Assembly: GCA_024763075.1 (NCBI GenBank)
Contig: JANTGF010000018.1
Coordinates: 1 to 54,788 of the forward strand
Reading direction: 5' to 3'
DNA from: Bacteroidales bacterium
GTDB lineage: Bacteria; Bacteroidota; Bacteroidia; Bacteroidales; VadinHA17
Length of the DNA stretch: 54,788 nt
Of this stretch, positions 37,078 to 46,312 are shown in pieces (position 1 is the stretch's first letter; every line of letters begins with the position of its first letter). The notes below the pieces were generated by a model, which worked only from the letters and a program-made list of their open reading frames with translations, was not told the origin of the DNA and made no database searches. A program made the translations under genes and the position numbers.

Positions 37078-37592
37078 ATGTTTAAACTTAAATAATTCAA
37101 TTTAATTTGAGATCAACAGGATCTTTAAATTTGACCTTTGATCTTGTTTCTTTGTTAAAAATAAGGCGTTCTCCTGACAAATCAGCAAAAACAACAGGAA
37201 GAACGGTTTTGAAACCGTTACTTCTTTGTTACTAACACACAGGTAATATTCTCATTATTTATGCATTACATAAATTAGCAGGGTTTTAGTTAAATTATCT
37301 TTCTTTGAAGGTTTGGCTAAAAAAGTCTGTGGCACATATTATTCAAGGCGACAAAGTGTAGTTTAATATAAATACTGCGATGCCGAAACCAACGAAGAAG
37401 ATGAGCTGTTACAGACTATTAAATAATGCAAGCTTATTTGTTTATTTAGCAAAAAAGTTTGCTCTTAAAACCGCAACATTTCATATAACTCCTTAATATT
37501 TAGTTGATTTTGTGTTTTTCAGAAGATCCCACATTAGCTGCGGGGTGGCCCGGCTATGTCAACAATAATGAAAATATGCTTTAACCTCACAT
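37078..37592. other. Intergenic region upstream of PL9
   Basis: About 500 bases with no convincing gene on either strand. It holds the palindrome at 37202-37219 and presumably the PL9 promoter. The stretch 37300-37500 has no frame I recognise. Hairpins belonging to the neighbouring LamG gene begin at 37593. Confidence 0.6.
37202..37223. promoter_or_regulatory. Palindromic candidate operator upstream of PL9
   Basis: AACGGTTT and AAACCGTT form perfect 8-bp arms around TG, and the right arm continues ACTT. The core AACGGTT-N4-AACCGTTACTT is identical to a second site at 41359-41384, upstream of the LamG gene. It lies 125-146 bases before the PL9 start at 37077. Two-fold symmetry and repetition before two co-oriented secreted-protein genes suggest a dimeric regulator; which one is unknown. 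Confidence 0.55.
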
Positions 37593-37651
37593 TGGAAAAA
37601 GAAAAAGCAAACCCGGCCAGATGTTTCCGTTAAAACACCTCTGCCGGGTTT
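37593..37651 (-). terminator. Rho-independent-type terminator after the LamG gene
   Basis: On the minus strand AAACCCGGC (37643-37651) pairs with GCCGGGTTT (37609-37617). The loop extends the stem with imperfect pairing of AGAGGTGTTT and AAACATCTG. The run GCTTTTTCTTTTT follows. It lies about 85 bases past the stop at 37737. Confidence 0.7.
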
Positions 37652-37669
37652 GAGATTCTTACTTTCCGA

Positions 37670-37717
37670 AGCTGTAATTGTTTTTCAGATCACTCACTTA
37701 AAAAAACAATCACAGCT
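37670..37717 (-). repeat. AT-rich inverted repeat just after the LamG stop
   Basis: AGCTGTAATTGTTTTT (37670-37685) and the reverse complement of 37702-37717 agree at 15 of 16 positions, with a short loop. It stands between the LamG stop codon and the GC-rich terminator, giving two hairpins in tandem. It may protect the 3' end or aid termination. Confidence 0.5.
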
Positions 37718-37736
37718 GAAAGTCTCCGGGTCTTTA

Positions 37737-40700
37737 CTACCGGTTAATTAATAATTTCTTATTAGCAACTTTTGTGTCGCCCGCTTTTATCCGGTAAATG
37801 TAAATACCATTGGGAAGTACATTTCCTGATGCATCCGTTCCATTCCATTCTATTGTGTATTCTCCGGGATTCTGGAACTGATTTTCAAGTACCATTACCT
37901 CTTTTCCAACCATATTCATTACCGATATCCTGACCTCAGAACTCTCTTCCAGCTTATATTTGATGGTTGTGAAATCAGAGAAGGGATTCGGATATGCCTG
38001 CAACCCAAGGTCATCGGCACTATTGTCCTCTATCCCTGTTATATCAAGGAAGGTGGCGGTTACATCCTTATCAGCATCAACTGTCAGGATTAGCATTGCA
38101 TTTGAGCTGTCAGCTGCACCTATATCTCCACTCCAATGCGAGAATTTAGCATTTTCACCCGGTGTTGCTGTAAATATAACCAATCCATTATACTCTCCAC
38201 TTTCAGGAGAAACGGTTCCCGGTCCTACAATATTTATGGTCACGTTGTATTTTTTCTCTACAAATACAGCTTTCACATAAATATTGGAATCCATAACAAT
38301 TGTTAAGGGATTATCTGTTCCCGTATAAGCACCTTCCCAGCCGGAGAATGTATAGTTATCATTAATCGGGGCAGCTGTTAGCACAACTGTTTCCCCTGAC
38401 ATATAAATGCCATCCTCCATTTCAGGGTCTATTGTAATCCCTCCAAGATCTACTCCTCCACTGTTTGACACCTCTGTTGTAAGCGAGTATCTGCGAATTG
38501 CCATATCAGCAATTGTAGCACTGTCCAATGCAACATTGTAAAACGCAAACTCATCAATTGTACCAAAGAAAGGTTTGCTCTTTTCTATTGATCCACCGAT
38601 ACAACTAGTATCAGCCACTGCCTCTTCAGGTAATAAAACACTAAGTTTTGTGTTTGCTACATCTTCACCATTCACATACAATGTCATAACACTATCTTCA
38701 GCATTTACTGTTAAAGCAACATGAGCCCATTCTCCAACATTAATGGTTCCTCCGCCTAAATAAGCATTTCCCATTCCTTCTGACCAGACACCCATAGTGG
38801 CTCCATAAGGATCATAGAACAATCCGTAATCAGCAGCGCCTCCGATATCATGGGCAAAAATGGCACCCCATTCGCCCCATGTTGGGTCAAAGACTAAGGT
38901 ATCAGTAGCAGGATTGATCCAGGCAACAATTGTAAACGCCTGGGAAGCAAAGATCTCATCTTCAGGCAGGACAACAGAATTGTTGTTTGGATCAGAATCA
39001 GGATCCAGACCAAGAACATCGGGGTTAAACTCAATTGCACTTCCATATACACCTTCAACTTTATTGATATACATACCATGCTGGGTACCATCACGTAAAT
39101 TTCCGGATACATCTGGTACCATATTCCCATCACCTGGGTCAAACTCATCAAAGCTATACATAACACCCATTCCAGGTTCCTTTCCTCCTGCCACACCAGC
39201 CAGTACAGCGATCTCATCATCTGAAAGTACCCTACCGTAAACTCTCATATCTTTAAATCCTGCATCAGCAAACCATTTAAAGTTGGTACTGTCAGGTGAG
39301 ACCGAAGCTGCGATAGCAAAGAATGAATTCTGAACGTATTTAATATCAGGGTTATTTACTGTTCCGGCTTTAATGCCATCAATAAATGCAACACTACCAC
39401 TTATGGTATCGTGGGTAACAGCAAAATGATGCCATGTACCATCAGAAAAGGATTTACTTGTTATATAATCTCCTGTCCAACTTGATCCATCCCATACATA
39501 AACTTTTACCCTTCCGTCATCGTCAGCACCTTTTAAGTTAATGCCATATGGATCATCCATTCCTGCTAACCTGGCATTTCCATCAACAATAATATCCTGT
39601 TCAACATTGATCCAGGAAGCAATAGTAAAATTAGGATTCTCAAAATATTTTGATGAATTTTCCTTACTGACAATTCCATACTGATCAACACCGTTAAAAT
39701 GAATACCTCCGTCGATCCAGTTAGAATCATCTGTATTTGCAAGAATCATATCTATATTATTACCACTAACATCGTGTGCAATGTTGCCTGAACCTTCATC
39801 AAATATCCAACGGGCAACCAAATCAGGTGATTTACCAAGTGCCATTTGTTTAATTTGATTTTCAGACAAAACACCTTTGAAAATGGAAACTTCATCAATA
39901 ACAAAGTCTTCCATAACGTTTCCTTCCCAGCCATCATGCAATCCTGCCCCCAGAGCAGCTGGTTTAAGTCTGCCGGTATTTGAAATTGGTTTTAATCCGG
40001 AACCCTGACCATCTAACTTACCATTCAGATAGATAATAACATTACCAGCATCATCAATTGTAAAAGACACAAAATACCATTTATTCAAATCCAGAGGTGT
40101 ATTCGCTCCAAATTCAAGACCTCTGCTGTCAGAGTTAGTATAAAAATATAGTTGTCTTGTACTTTTGTTAAAACCAAACTGGATGTAGTCAGAAGTATTT
40201 GTAGCCCAGGTATAAATAGCTCCCCACTCTGTAAGTTCGGCATTTAGTTTTACCCAGGCATTAAAGGAAAATGAATTCATGGCAAAAGCAGAATCTTCAG
40301 GCGTTTTCATATAATCTCTCGTCAAATGGACAGCCTTACCACTAACACCATCCACCCACTCATACGGGTCCAAAGCATTTTCACTTCCTTCAAACAATCT
40401 TCCGGTAAACCCATTTCCTGAATGATCTGCTACCGTGTCACCTACACCTTCGTCAAAAGTCCAATATGCAACCAGATTATTTTTCATGTTCATTTCATCA
40501 TATTGTCTTTTAATTTCATTGGCTGATAATGGCCCATCATAAATTCTCACCTCATCAACTACAACACCTTCCATTACATTTCCTTCCCAGCCATCATACA
40601 AACCGGCTCCAATTGCAGCAGGTTTAACAGTACTCGTCTTTGAAATAGGTTTTAATCCGGTACTCTGGCCGTCCAGTTCACCATTCAGGTAGATGGATAC

Positions 40701-41201
40701 CGTTCCTGCATCGTCTATGGTTAAGGCGATATTATACCACTCATCCAGTTCAAGCGGTGTGCTTGCTCCAAATTCAAGCCCTCTTCCATCGGAACTGGTA
40801 AAAAAGTACATTTGTCTTGTACTTTTATTAAAACCAAACTGTACATAGTCACTCGTATTGGTACCCCAGGTATAAACAGCACCCCATTCCGTAAGTTCTG
40901 CAGTAAGTTTTATCCATGCAGAAAAGGTAAAAGAATTCAATGCAAAAGCCGAGTCTGCAGGAGTTTTCATATAATCCCTGGTCAAATGTACGGCTTTCCC
41001 ACTTATACCATCAACCCATTCATATGGGTCCAATGCTCCTTCTGTGCCTTCAAATAATGTTCCATCAAGGCCATTTCCTGAAGCATCTGCAACAATATCT
41101 CCTGTCCCTTCATTGAAGGGCCAATATGCAACAAGGTTTTGTGCATTGGATGTAAATGTCAATACAAAAACTGACATAAAAAGAAATAAAAGTTTTTTCA
41201 T
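37737..41201 (-). CDS. Giant T9SS-secreted protein with four LamG/ConA-like domains
   Basis: A signal peptide (KKLLFLFMSVFVLTFTSNAQ) is followed by four lectin-fold modules at roughly residues 22-237, 242-457, 462-675 and 690-905. The first two are near-duplicates (DPYEWVDGISGKAVHLTRDY versus DPYEWVDGVSGKAVHLTRDY; DGWEGNVMEG versus DGWEGNVMED), while the third and fourth are diverged. Two InlB-type repeats (GWEGAYTGTDNPLTIV; HWSGDIGAADSSNAMLIL) and a T9SS sorting domain (LQAYPNPFSDFTTI to NKKLLINR) follow. No catalytic domain is visible. A multivalent glycan-binding surface or matrix protein is the best reading. It is the first gene of the minus-strand run, preceded by a palindrome about 160 bases upstream, and has its own terminator. 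Confidence 0.88.
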   Translation of the reverse strand: MKKLLFLFMSVFVLTFTSNAQNLVAYWPFNEGTGDIVADASGNGLDGTLFEGTEGALDPYEWVDGISGKAVHLTRDYMKTPADSAFALNSFTFSAWIKLTAELTEWGAVYTWGTNTSDYVQFGFNKSTRQMYFFTSSDGRGLEFGASTPLELDEWYNIALTIDDAGTVSIYLNGELDGQSTGLKPISKTSTVKPAAIGAGLYDGWEGNVMEGVVVDEVRIYDGPLSANEIKRQYDEMNMKNNLVAYWTFDEGVGDTVADHSGNGFTGRLFEGSENALDPYEWVDGVSGKAVHLTRDYMKTPEDSAFAMNSFSFNAWVKLNAELTEWGAIYTWATNTSDYIQFGFNKSTRQLYFYTNSDSRGLEFGANTPLDLNKWYFVSFTIDDAGNVIIYLNGKLDGQGSGLKPISNTGRLKPAALGAGLHDGWEGNVMEDFVIDEVSIFKGVLSENQIKQMALGKSPDLVARWIFDEGSGNIAHDVSGNNIDMILANTDDSNWIDGGIHFNGVDQYGIVSKENSSKYFENPNFTIASWINVEQDIIVDGNARLAGMDDPYGINLKGADDDGRVKVYVWDGSSWTGDYITSKSFSDGTWHHFAVTHDTISGSVAFIDGIKAGTVNNPDIKYVQNSFFAIAASVSPDSTNFKWFADAGFKDMRVYGRVLSDDEIAVLAGVAGGKEPGMGVMYSFDEFDPGDGNMVPDVSGNLRDGTQHGMYINKVEGVYGSAIEFNPDVLGLDPDSDPNNNSVVLPEDEIFASQAFTIVAWINPATDTLVFDPTWGEWGAIFAHDIGGAADYGLFYDPYGATMGVWSEGMGNAYLGGGTINVGEWAHVALTVNAEDSVMTLYVNGEDVANTKLSVLLPEEAVADTSCIGGSIEKSKPFFGTIDEFAFYNVALDSATIADMAIRRYSLTTEVSNSGGVDLGGITIDPEMEDGIYMSGETVVLTAAPINDNYTFSGWEGAYTGTDNPLTIVMDSNIYVKAVFVEKKYNVTINIVGPGTVSPESGEYNGLVIFTATPGENAKFSHWSGDIGAADSSNAMLILTVDADKDVTATFLDITGIEDNSADDLGLQAYPNPFSDFTTIKYKLEESSEVRISVMNMVGKEVMVLENQFQNPGEYTIEWNGTDASGNVLPNGIYIYRIKAGDTKVANKKLLINR
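39830..41138 (-). repeat. Tandem duplication of a LamG-coding unit
   Basis: About 650 bases encoding the first lectin module (41138-40490) are repeated directly as the second (40478-39830). The two read nearly the same protein apart from scattered substitutions, so the duplication is fairly recent. It is a likely site of copy-number change and of assembly error. Confidence 0.75.
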
Positions 41202-41358
41202 AGTGCTTTGTTTTAAGTTAATAATAATTATTTTATGAACAATCCAGGTTCTCTTTTGTCCTTTGAACCAAATTTTTCTCTTTTATACAAGACAGCTAAA
41301 TTGTAGTATTCGGATTTAAAGATATAATATCTTCATTAAACATTTCAGAAAAAGGGAA

Positions 41359-41384
41359 AAGTAACGGTTCCAAAACCGTTACTT
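41359..41384. promoter_or_regulatory. Palindromic candidate operator upstream of the LamG gene
   Basis: AAGTAACGGTT (41359-41369) and AACCGTTACTT (41374-41384) are perfect 11-bp arms around CCAA. The inner sequence matches the site upstream of PL9. It lies about 160-180 bases before the start at 41201. On the other side, the aconitase gene is more than 600 bases away, so LamG is the likelier target. Confidence 0.6.
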
Positions 41385-41569
41385 ATATATAGACACTTAA
41401 ATGTAACATACTTATTCTCTGTCACATCTCTATATCAATGAGATATGATTTTATAAACAGCCCCTGTAAGTCATTGATATTCAGATACCAGCATGCTCTA
41501 CATAGAATATATATATTTGGGTATCAAAAGGATAACACTTATCTTTATTCCAATAAAAAATAAGGAAAA

Positions 41570-41845
41570 ATGTTCAAGCCAAATGACCAGCCGTCCTAAA
41601 TTACCCTCAAAGCAGAGCTTAGAACAAAACAGCGCAAATTGCTTGAGTCTTCAAAAGAAAAATGGCTTAACAATCTAATATTGAGAACCATAAACAAAAA
41701 TGATTTCAAATAACTGTCTTCAGAGATAGCTCCCTGATCCAATGTGGCAGTGAACATACTGGATTCAGCCTTGATATTAAGAGAACTCAGAGGGATAAGC
41801 TATGATGAATTGATGGAAAGCATAGTGTTTGGCTGAGTTTTTTGG
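41570..41845 (+). pseudogene. Transposase remnant (IS1182-like N-terminus)
   Basis: One plus-strand frame reads MFKPNDQPS, stop (41597-41599), LKAELRTKQRKLLESSKEKW, LNNLILRTINKNDFK, stop, then NVAVNILDSALILRELRGIS and YDELMESIVFG, stop. The pattern PN-x-x-VN-x-L-x-x-x-x-I-L-x-E-L-x-x-x-S-x-x-E-L-x-E is the N-terminal domain of IS1182-type DDE transposases. At least four in-frame stops and the missing DDE part show it is dead. Confidence 0.6.
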
Positions 41846-41982
41846 TAAACTGTCAAATAAAATCTCAAATATACGACTCTCAGCGACTCCAATTTTTAAA
41901 GGTTTTTAAACTGGACTCATACAATCTTTTCTCATATCAAATCTTTCCCTTGTTTACTGGAAATATTCAATAATATTTTTAT

Positions 41983-41990
41983 ATTTTTGT
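41983..41990 (+). promoter_or_regulatory. Bacteroidota -7-like element before aconitase
   Basis: TATTTTTG fits the Bacteroidota -7 consensus TAnnTTTG and lies 29 bases before the ATG. No good -33 TTTG is visible at the usual distance, so support is partial. Confidence 0.4.
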
Positions 41991-42018
41991 GCCACATAAT
42001 TAATTAAAAAAAATACAA

Positions 42019-44283
42019 ATGGCTTTTGATATTGAAATGATCCGTAAGGTCTATGGAAACATGGACAAAAAACTTTCGGCCGCAAGAAAAACAGTAGGCA
42101 GACCCCTGACACTTACTGAAAAAATTCTTTACTCACACCTTGACTCAGACTACCCTGAAAAAGCTTATTCCAGAGGCGTTGATTACGTTGATTTCCGTCC
42201 TGACAGAGTTGCAATGCAGGATGCAACGGCCCAAATGGCCCTGCTGCAGTTTATGCAGGCAGGAAAGAAAAAAGCAGCCGTTCCCTCTACTGCGCATGCC
42301 GACCACCTTATTCAGGCAAAAATTCAGGCAGAAAATGATTTGAGCGTGGCTAAAACAACAAACAGGGAAGTTTATGATTTTCTTAGCTCTGTTACCAGCA
42401 AGTATGGAATTGGTTTTTGGAAACCGGGTGCAGGAATCATCCATCAGGTTGTTCTTGAGAACTATGCTTTCCCGGGTGGAATGATGATTGGCACGGATTC
42501 TCATACGGTAAATGCCGGAGGTTTGGGAATGATTGCAATTGGTGTAGGAGGAGCGGATGCCGTGGATGTTATGGCAGATATGCCGTGGGAATTGAAGTTT
42601 CCGAAACTTATAGGCGTTAAACTTACCGGTAAATTAAATGGCTGGGCAGCACCAAAAGATATCATTTTAAAAGTGGCCGGAATCCTTACCGTTAAAGGAG
42701 GAACAGGTGCCATAATTGAATATTTCGGAGAAGGAGCAACATCCCTTTCTGCTACCGGAAAAGGAACCATTTGTAATATGGGCGCCGAGGTGGGAGCAAC
42801 AACTTCCACTTTTGGTTATGATGAATCCATTGAACGATATTTACGTGCTACAAGCAGGGATGATGTGGCAGATGCAGCCAACGAAATAAAGAGCAACCTG
42901 ACCGGAGACCCGGAGGTTTACCTGGAACCGGAAAAGTATTTTGACCAGGTAATTGAGATCAATCTGGATGAGCTTGAACCTTATCTGAACGGACCATTTA
43001 CCCCGGACCGGGCCACTCCCGTCTCAAAAATGAGGAAAGAGGCCGAAAGAAACGGGTGGCCTTTAAAAGTAGAAGTGGGATTGATTGGCTCCTGTACGAA
43101 TTCATCTTATGAAGATATTTCCAGAGCTGCCTCCATTGCCAAACAGGCAAAAGATAAAAACCTGTTTGTCAAGGCCGGATTTACCATTACCCCCGGATCG
43201 GAACAGGTAAGATATACCATTGAAAGAGATGGTTATATTGATATTTTCAAACAAATTGGCGGAAAAGTTTTTGCCAATGCCTGTGGCCCCTGTATTGGAA
43301 TGTGGGCACGTGAAGGTGCCGACAGGAAAGAAAAGAATACCATTGTCCATTCTTTCAACCGAAATTTTGCCAAACGTGCAGACGGGAATCCAAATACACA
43401 TGCATTTGTTGCATCACCTGAAATGGTTACAGCACTGGCTATTGCCGGCGATCTGGGATTTAACCCCCTGAAAGATAAACTTGTAAACGAAAAAGGTGAA
43501 GAAGTAATGCTGGAAGAACCAAAAGGATGGGAACTCCCACCAAAAGGTTTTGAAGTGGATGATCCGGGCTACCAGGCACCTGCCGAAGATGCTTCCGAAA
43601 TTGAAATAAAAGTTTCACCCGATTCCGAGCGGTTACAATTGCTAACGCCTTTTGAACCATGGAACGGAAAAGATATTACCGGGGCAAAACTGCTTATCAA
43701 AGCATTCGGAAAATGTACCACAGACCATATCTCAATGGCCGGACCCTGGTTACGTTACCGCGGTCACCTGGATAATATTTCAAACAATATGCTGATTGGA
43801 GCAGTCAATGCTTTCAATAAAGAAACAAATAAAGTCATGAATCAGCTAACAGGTGAATACGGAGAAGTCCCGGCTACCCAAAGAGCTTACAAAGTTGCGG
43901 GATTACCCACCATAGTTGTAGGTGACCAGAATTACGGTGAAGGTTCTTCCCGTGAACATGCTGCTATGGAACCCCGTCACCTGGGCGTAAAAGCTGTTTT
44001 GGTCAAGTCTTTTGCCCGGATCCATGAAACCAACCTGAAAAAGCAGGGAATGCTGGCCATTACCTTTGATAATCCGGATGATTATGACAAAATCCGGGAA
44101 GATGATACCATTGATATTACCGGAATGGAATATTTTGCTCCCGGAAAACAACTCACCGTTGTACTTCATCATTCCGATGGAACAAAAGAAGATTTCAAAG
44201 TAAATCACACATATAATGAAAATCAGATCGAATGGTTTAAGGCCGGTTCTGCTCTGAATCTGATCAGGGGACAGAATAAATAA
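42019..44283 (+). CDS. acnA: Aconitate hydratase (mitochondrial type)
   Basis: A cytoplasmic enzyme of 754 residues that interconverts citrate and isocitrate in the TCA cycle. The [4Fe-4S] Cys are in [10 protein letters not shown] and ACGPCIGMW. Other family signatures are [28 protein letters not shown], and in the swivelling C-terminal domain [19 protein letters not shown] and [18 protein letters not shown]. Length and motifs fit the mitochondrial-type aconitase usual in Bacteroidota, not AcnB. The start codon is preceded by an A-rich leader typical of the phylum. It is transcribed alone, with a terminator 20 bases after the stop. It marks the change from the accessory cluster to core genes. 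The symbol is used for the AcnA superfamily in the broad sense. Confidence 0.97.
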   Translation: MAFDIEMIRKVYGNMDKKLSAARKTVGRPLTLTEKILYSHLDSDYPEKAYSRGVDYVDFRPDRVAMQDATAQMALLQFMQAGKKKAAVPSTAHADHLIQAKIQAENDLSVAKTTNREVYDFLSSVTSKYGIGFWKPGAGIIHQVVLENYAFPGGMMIGTDSHTVNAGGLGMIAIGVGGADAVDVMADMPWELKFPKLIGVKLTGKLNGWAAPKDIILKVAGILTVKGGTGAIIEYFGEGATSLSATGKGTICNMGAEVGATTSTFGYDESIERYLRATSRDDVADAANEIKSNLTGDPEVYLEPEKYFDQVIEINLDELEPYLNGPFTPDRATPVSKMRKEAERNGWPLKVEVGLIGSCTNSSYEDISRAASIAKQAKDKNLFVKAGFTITPGSEQVRYTIERDGYIDIFKQIGGKVFANACGPCIGMWAREGADRKEKNTIVHSFNRNFAKRADGNPNTHAFVASPEMVTALAIAGDLGFNPLKDKLVNEKGEEVMLEEPKGWELPPKGFEVDDPGYQAPAEDASEIEIKVSPDSERLQLLTPFEPWNGKDITGAKLLIKAFGKCTTDHISMAGPWLRYRGHLDNISNNMLIGAVNAFNKETNKVMNQLTGEYGEVPATQRAYKVAGLPTIVVGDQNYGEGSSREHAAMEPRHLGVKAVLVKSFARIHETNLKKQGMLAITFDNPDDYDKIREDDTIDITGMEYFAPGKQLTVVLHHSDGTKEDFKVNHTYNENQIEWFKAGSALNLIRGQNK

Positions 44284-44302
44284 TAAAAACAGACATTTTT
44301 TC

Positions 44303-44340
44303 AGCCCGGTAGTTTTTGAATTACCGGGTTTTGTTTTTTA
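44303..44340 (+). terminator. Terminator after aconitase
   Basis: CCCGGTA (44305-44311) and TACCGGG (44322-44328) form a 7-bp stem, followed by TTTTGTTTTTTA. It stands 20 bases after the aconitase stop. Confidence 0.8.
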
Positions 44341-44396
44341 ATCTGTGTATTTTAATGAGACTATAGCCCCCAACCCTGCCAATTTTTATGAAAAAA

Positions 44397-44424
44397 TGTG
44401 TCTCAATTTATAAATCAAAACAAC
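44397..44424. promoter_or_regulatory. AT-rich imperfect palindrome, site 1 (upstream of the histidine kinase)
   Basis: TGTCTCAATTTATAAATC then AAAACA is an imperfect palindrome centred on ATTTATAAAT, about 125-150 bases upstream of the histidine kinase. It matches the perfect palindrome at 48071-48104 and the imperfect one at 48217-48244. Confidence 0.45.
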
Positions 44425-44546
44425 TTTCCTGCTTAAAAACCTCTCAAATTATATAATTTTGGCAGCCTTAATAATATGATGGTATGATTTATGTGGCTAA
44501 TTAATACACCCGAACATTTAGTAGCGAAACTTCAACAACCAGACTC

Positions 44547-46292
44547 ATGAAATCGATTCTAAAACATATCTATTTTTTAAATCTAGGTATAAGAAATAAA
44601 TATGAAAAAAAAGAAAAAATAAGGCAGCGTTTACTCCTGATCAATATAATAATTTTTTTGTTTTTAACTTTTTTTGTTTTTTATGACTTTATTGTTGATT
44701 TCTTAATATCTCATAACTATTCGCAGGCAAATGCTCCTGTACTAATCTTTTGGTTAAGTTCCCTATCTTCTATCTGGCTAATTAAGAAATCAAGATTATT
44801 GGCTTCAAAGCTTTTGACTGCCTTTTTACCTCCGCTTATTACAATTAGCTATATATTTATTGATAATGTGACATGCGGACATTTTTTATGGCAACCCATT
44901 GCTCTCATAGGATTTTCGATTATCCCTGTTCTGGTTTTTGATTATAAAAAGGAGAAAACGCTGTTGTTAGTTTCAACAATCATTAATCTCCTATACATCA
45001 TTTTTTATGACAGAATACTATCTATGGGAGTTAATAGCTACCATGTAAGCCTCTATCACGAACTAAATACAAATCCATTTATTTATAAAGCAGTTCAAGT
45101 ATCGATTTTTTTATTTCTTTTTGCCTTAATTTACTTTTCCATAAGAATAAACAACTATCAACAACTCATAAATGAAAGAATAAATAAGTCTCTTTCAAGG
45201 GAACGGGATACTTACGCAAATCTTAATGCTGAAATGCAGGCCCAGCGGAATGCCATCAACAAATCCGCTTCTCTGGTGATTACGGATGAAAACGGGTACA
45301 TTCAGTTCGCCAATAATAACTTTTGTAATACCACAGGATATTCAAGTAAAGAACTCATCGGAAAGAATCCCAGAATATTTAACTCAGGGTATCATGATGA
45401 AAAATTTTTCAGGGACCTATGGCAAACCATAAAAAATGGAAAAGTCTGGAGGGGAGAAATTAAGAATAAAAGAAAAGACAACTCTTTATACTGGCTTGAT
45501 ACAGCCATTGCTCCAATTTTTAACAGGAATAATAATCAGAAAGGTTATCTTTCGATAAGGTTTGACTGTACGAAAAGAAAAGAATATGAAAATGAGCTTG
45601 AAAAGTTAAATAAATCGAATAAAAATTTGATCTACAGTGTAGCGCATGATCTGAAAACACCCTTTTTGAACTTCCGGTCATTATTAAAACTGAATAAGTT
45701 CTGTTTATTAAATGAAAAAGAATGTTTGGATGTTATGAATCAATTAATAAGTGACAGTGATTATTCTTTAAGGCTTGTTAATGAATTACTAATAGCAGGA
45801 AGTCTGGAAGGACAGGATATTCACCTAAAAAAGAAAAAAATCCATCTGAATGAGTTCTTAACAAAAACAATCCATCAATTTGATAAACAAGTAATAAGTA
45901 AGCAACTTAATGTTGAATCTGATTTTCAGGAGGATATCCCATCCATAAGAATAAACGAAGATAAATTCGAACGTGCAATTGGAAACTTATTGTTAAATGC
46001 CATAAAATTTACTCCTAAAAAAGGACAAATCCTGGTAAAAACAAAGTTAAGAAAAGATAATTCAGTTATGATCTCTGTCAGCGATTCAGGAATAGGGATA
46101 TCAAAAGAAATTCAACAAGACATTTTTAACAGATTTACAAAATATGGAAAAACCGGACTAAACCAAGAAAAATCAAGTGGCTTGGGACTCTGGATAGTGA
46201 AAAGAATCATTGAGCTTCACGGAGGTAAAATTACAGTTAAAAGTACACTAAACAAAGGAGCAACCTTTTCAATCCTATTACCTTTAGGCTGA
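44547..46292 (+). CDS. Membrane PAS-domain sensor histidine kinase
   Basis: Residues about 28-200 hold roughly six hydrophobic segments, and the C-terminal half is cytoplasmic. A PAS domain follows (about 235-345: ITDENGYIQFANNNFCNTTG, GKNPRIFNSGYHDEKFF, WLDTAIAPIF). The HisKA box is SVAHDLKTPF with phospho-acceptor His367. The ATPase domain shows the N box LLLNAIKFTP (Asn484), DSGIGIS (513-519), GLGLWIVKRI (545-554) and the ending GATFSILLP. No receiver domain is attached and no response regulator gene lies next to it, so the partner is elsewhere. It converges on an AraC-type regulator gene with only 20 bases between stops. The signal sensed is unknown. Confidence 0.93.
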   Translation: MKSILKHIYFLNLGIRNKYEKKEKIRQRLLLINIIIFLFLTFFVFYDFIVDFLISHNYSQANAPVLIFWLSSLSSIWLIKKSRLLASKLLTAFLPPLITISYIFIDNVTCGHFLWQPIALIGFSIIPVLVFDYKKEKTLLLVSTIINLLYIIFYDRILSMGVNSYHVSLYHELNTNPFIYKAVQVSIFLFLFALIYFSIRINNYQQLINERINKSLSRERDTYANLNAEMQAQRNAINKSASLVITDENGYIQFANNNFCNTTGYSSKELIGKNPRIFNSGYHDEKFFRDLWQTIKNGKVWRGEIKNKRKDNSLYWLDTAIAPIFNRNNNQKGYLSIRFDCTKRKEYENELEKLNKSNKNLIYSVAHDLKTPFLNFRSLLKLNKFCLLNEKECLDVMNQLISDSDYSLRLVNELLIAGSLEGQDIHLKKKKIHLNEFLTKTIHQFDKQVISKQLNVESDFQEDIPSIRINEDKFERAIGNLLLNAIKFTPKKGQILVKTKLRKDNSVMISVSDSGIGISKEIQQDIFNRFTKYGKTGLNQEKSSGLGLWIVKRIIELHGGKITVKSTLNKGATFSILLPLG

Positions 46293-46312
46293 GAAATATT
46301 TGAATAATAAAA

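Larger units (their letters stand above)
41385..42018. other. Intergenic region between the LamG gene and aconitase
   Basis: Divergent spacer. It contains the transposase remnant at 41570-41845 and a promoter-like TATTTTTG close to aconitase. Apart from these and the operator at its left edge I see no gene. Confidence 0.6.

Noticed and set aside
41493..41678. Plus-strand 61-codon open frame before aconitase
   Set aside because: The transposase-like signal is in a different frame with stops; this frame shows no recognisable family.
42145..44208. Minus-strand frames of 99-119 codons inside aconitase
   Set aside because: They mirror the strong aconitase frame and have no family features.
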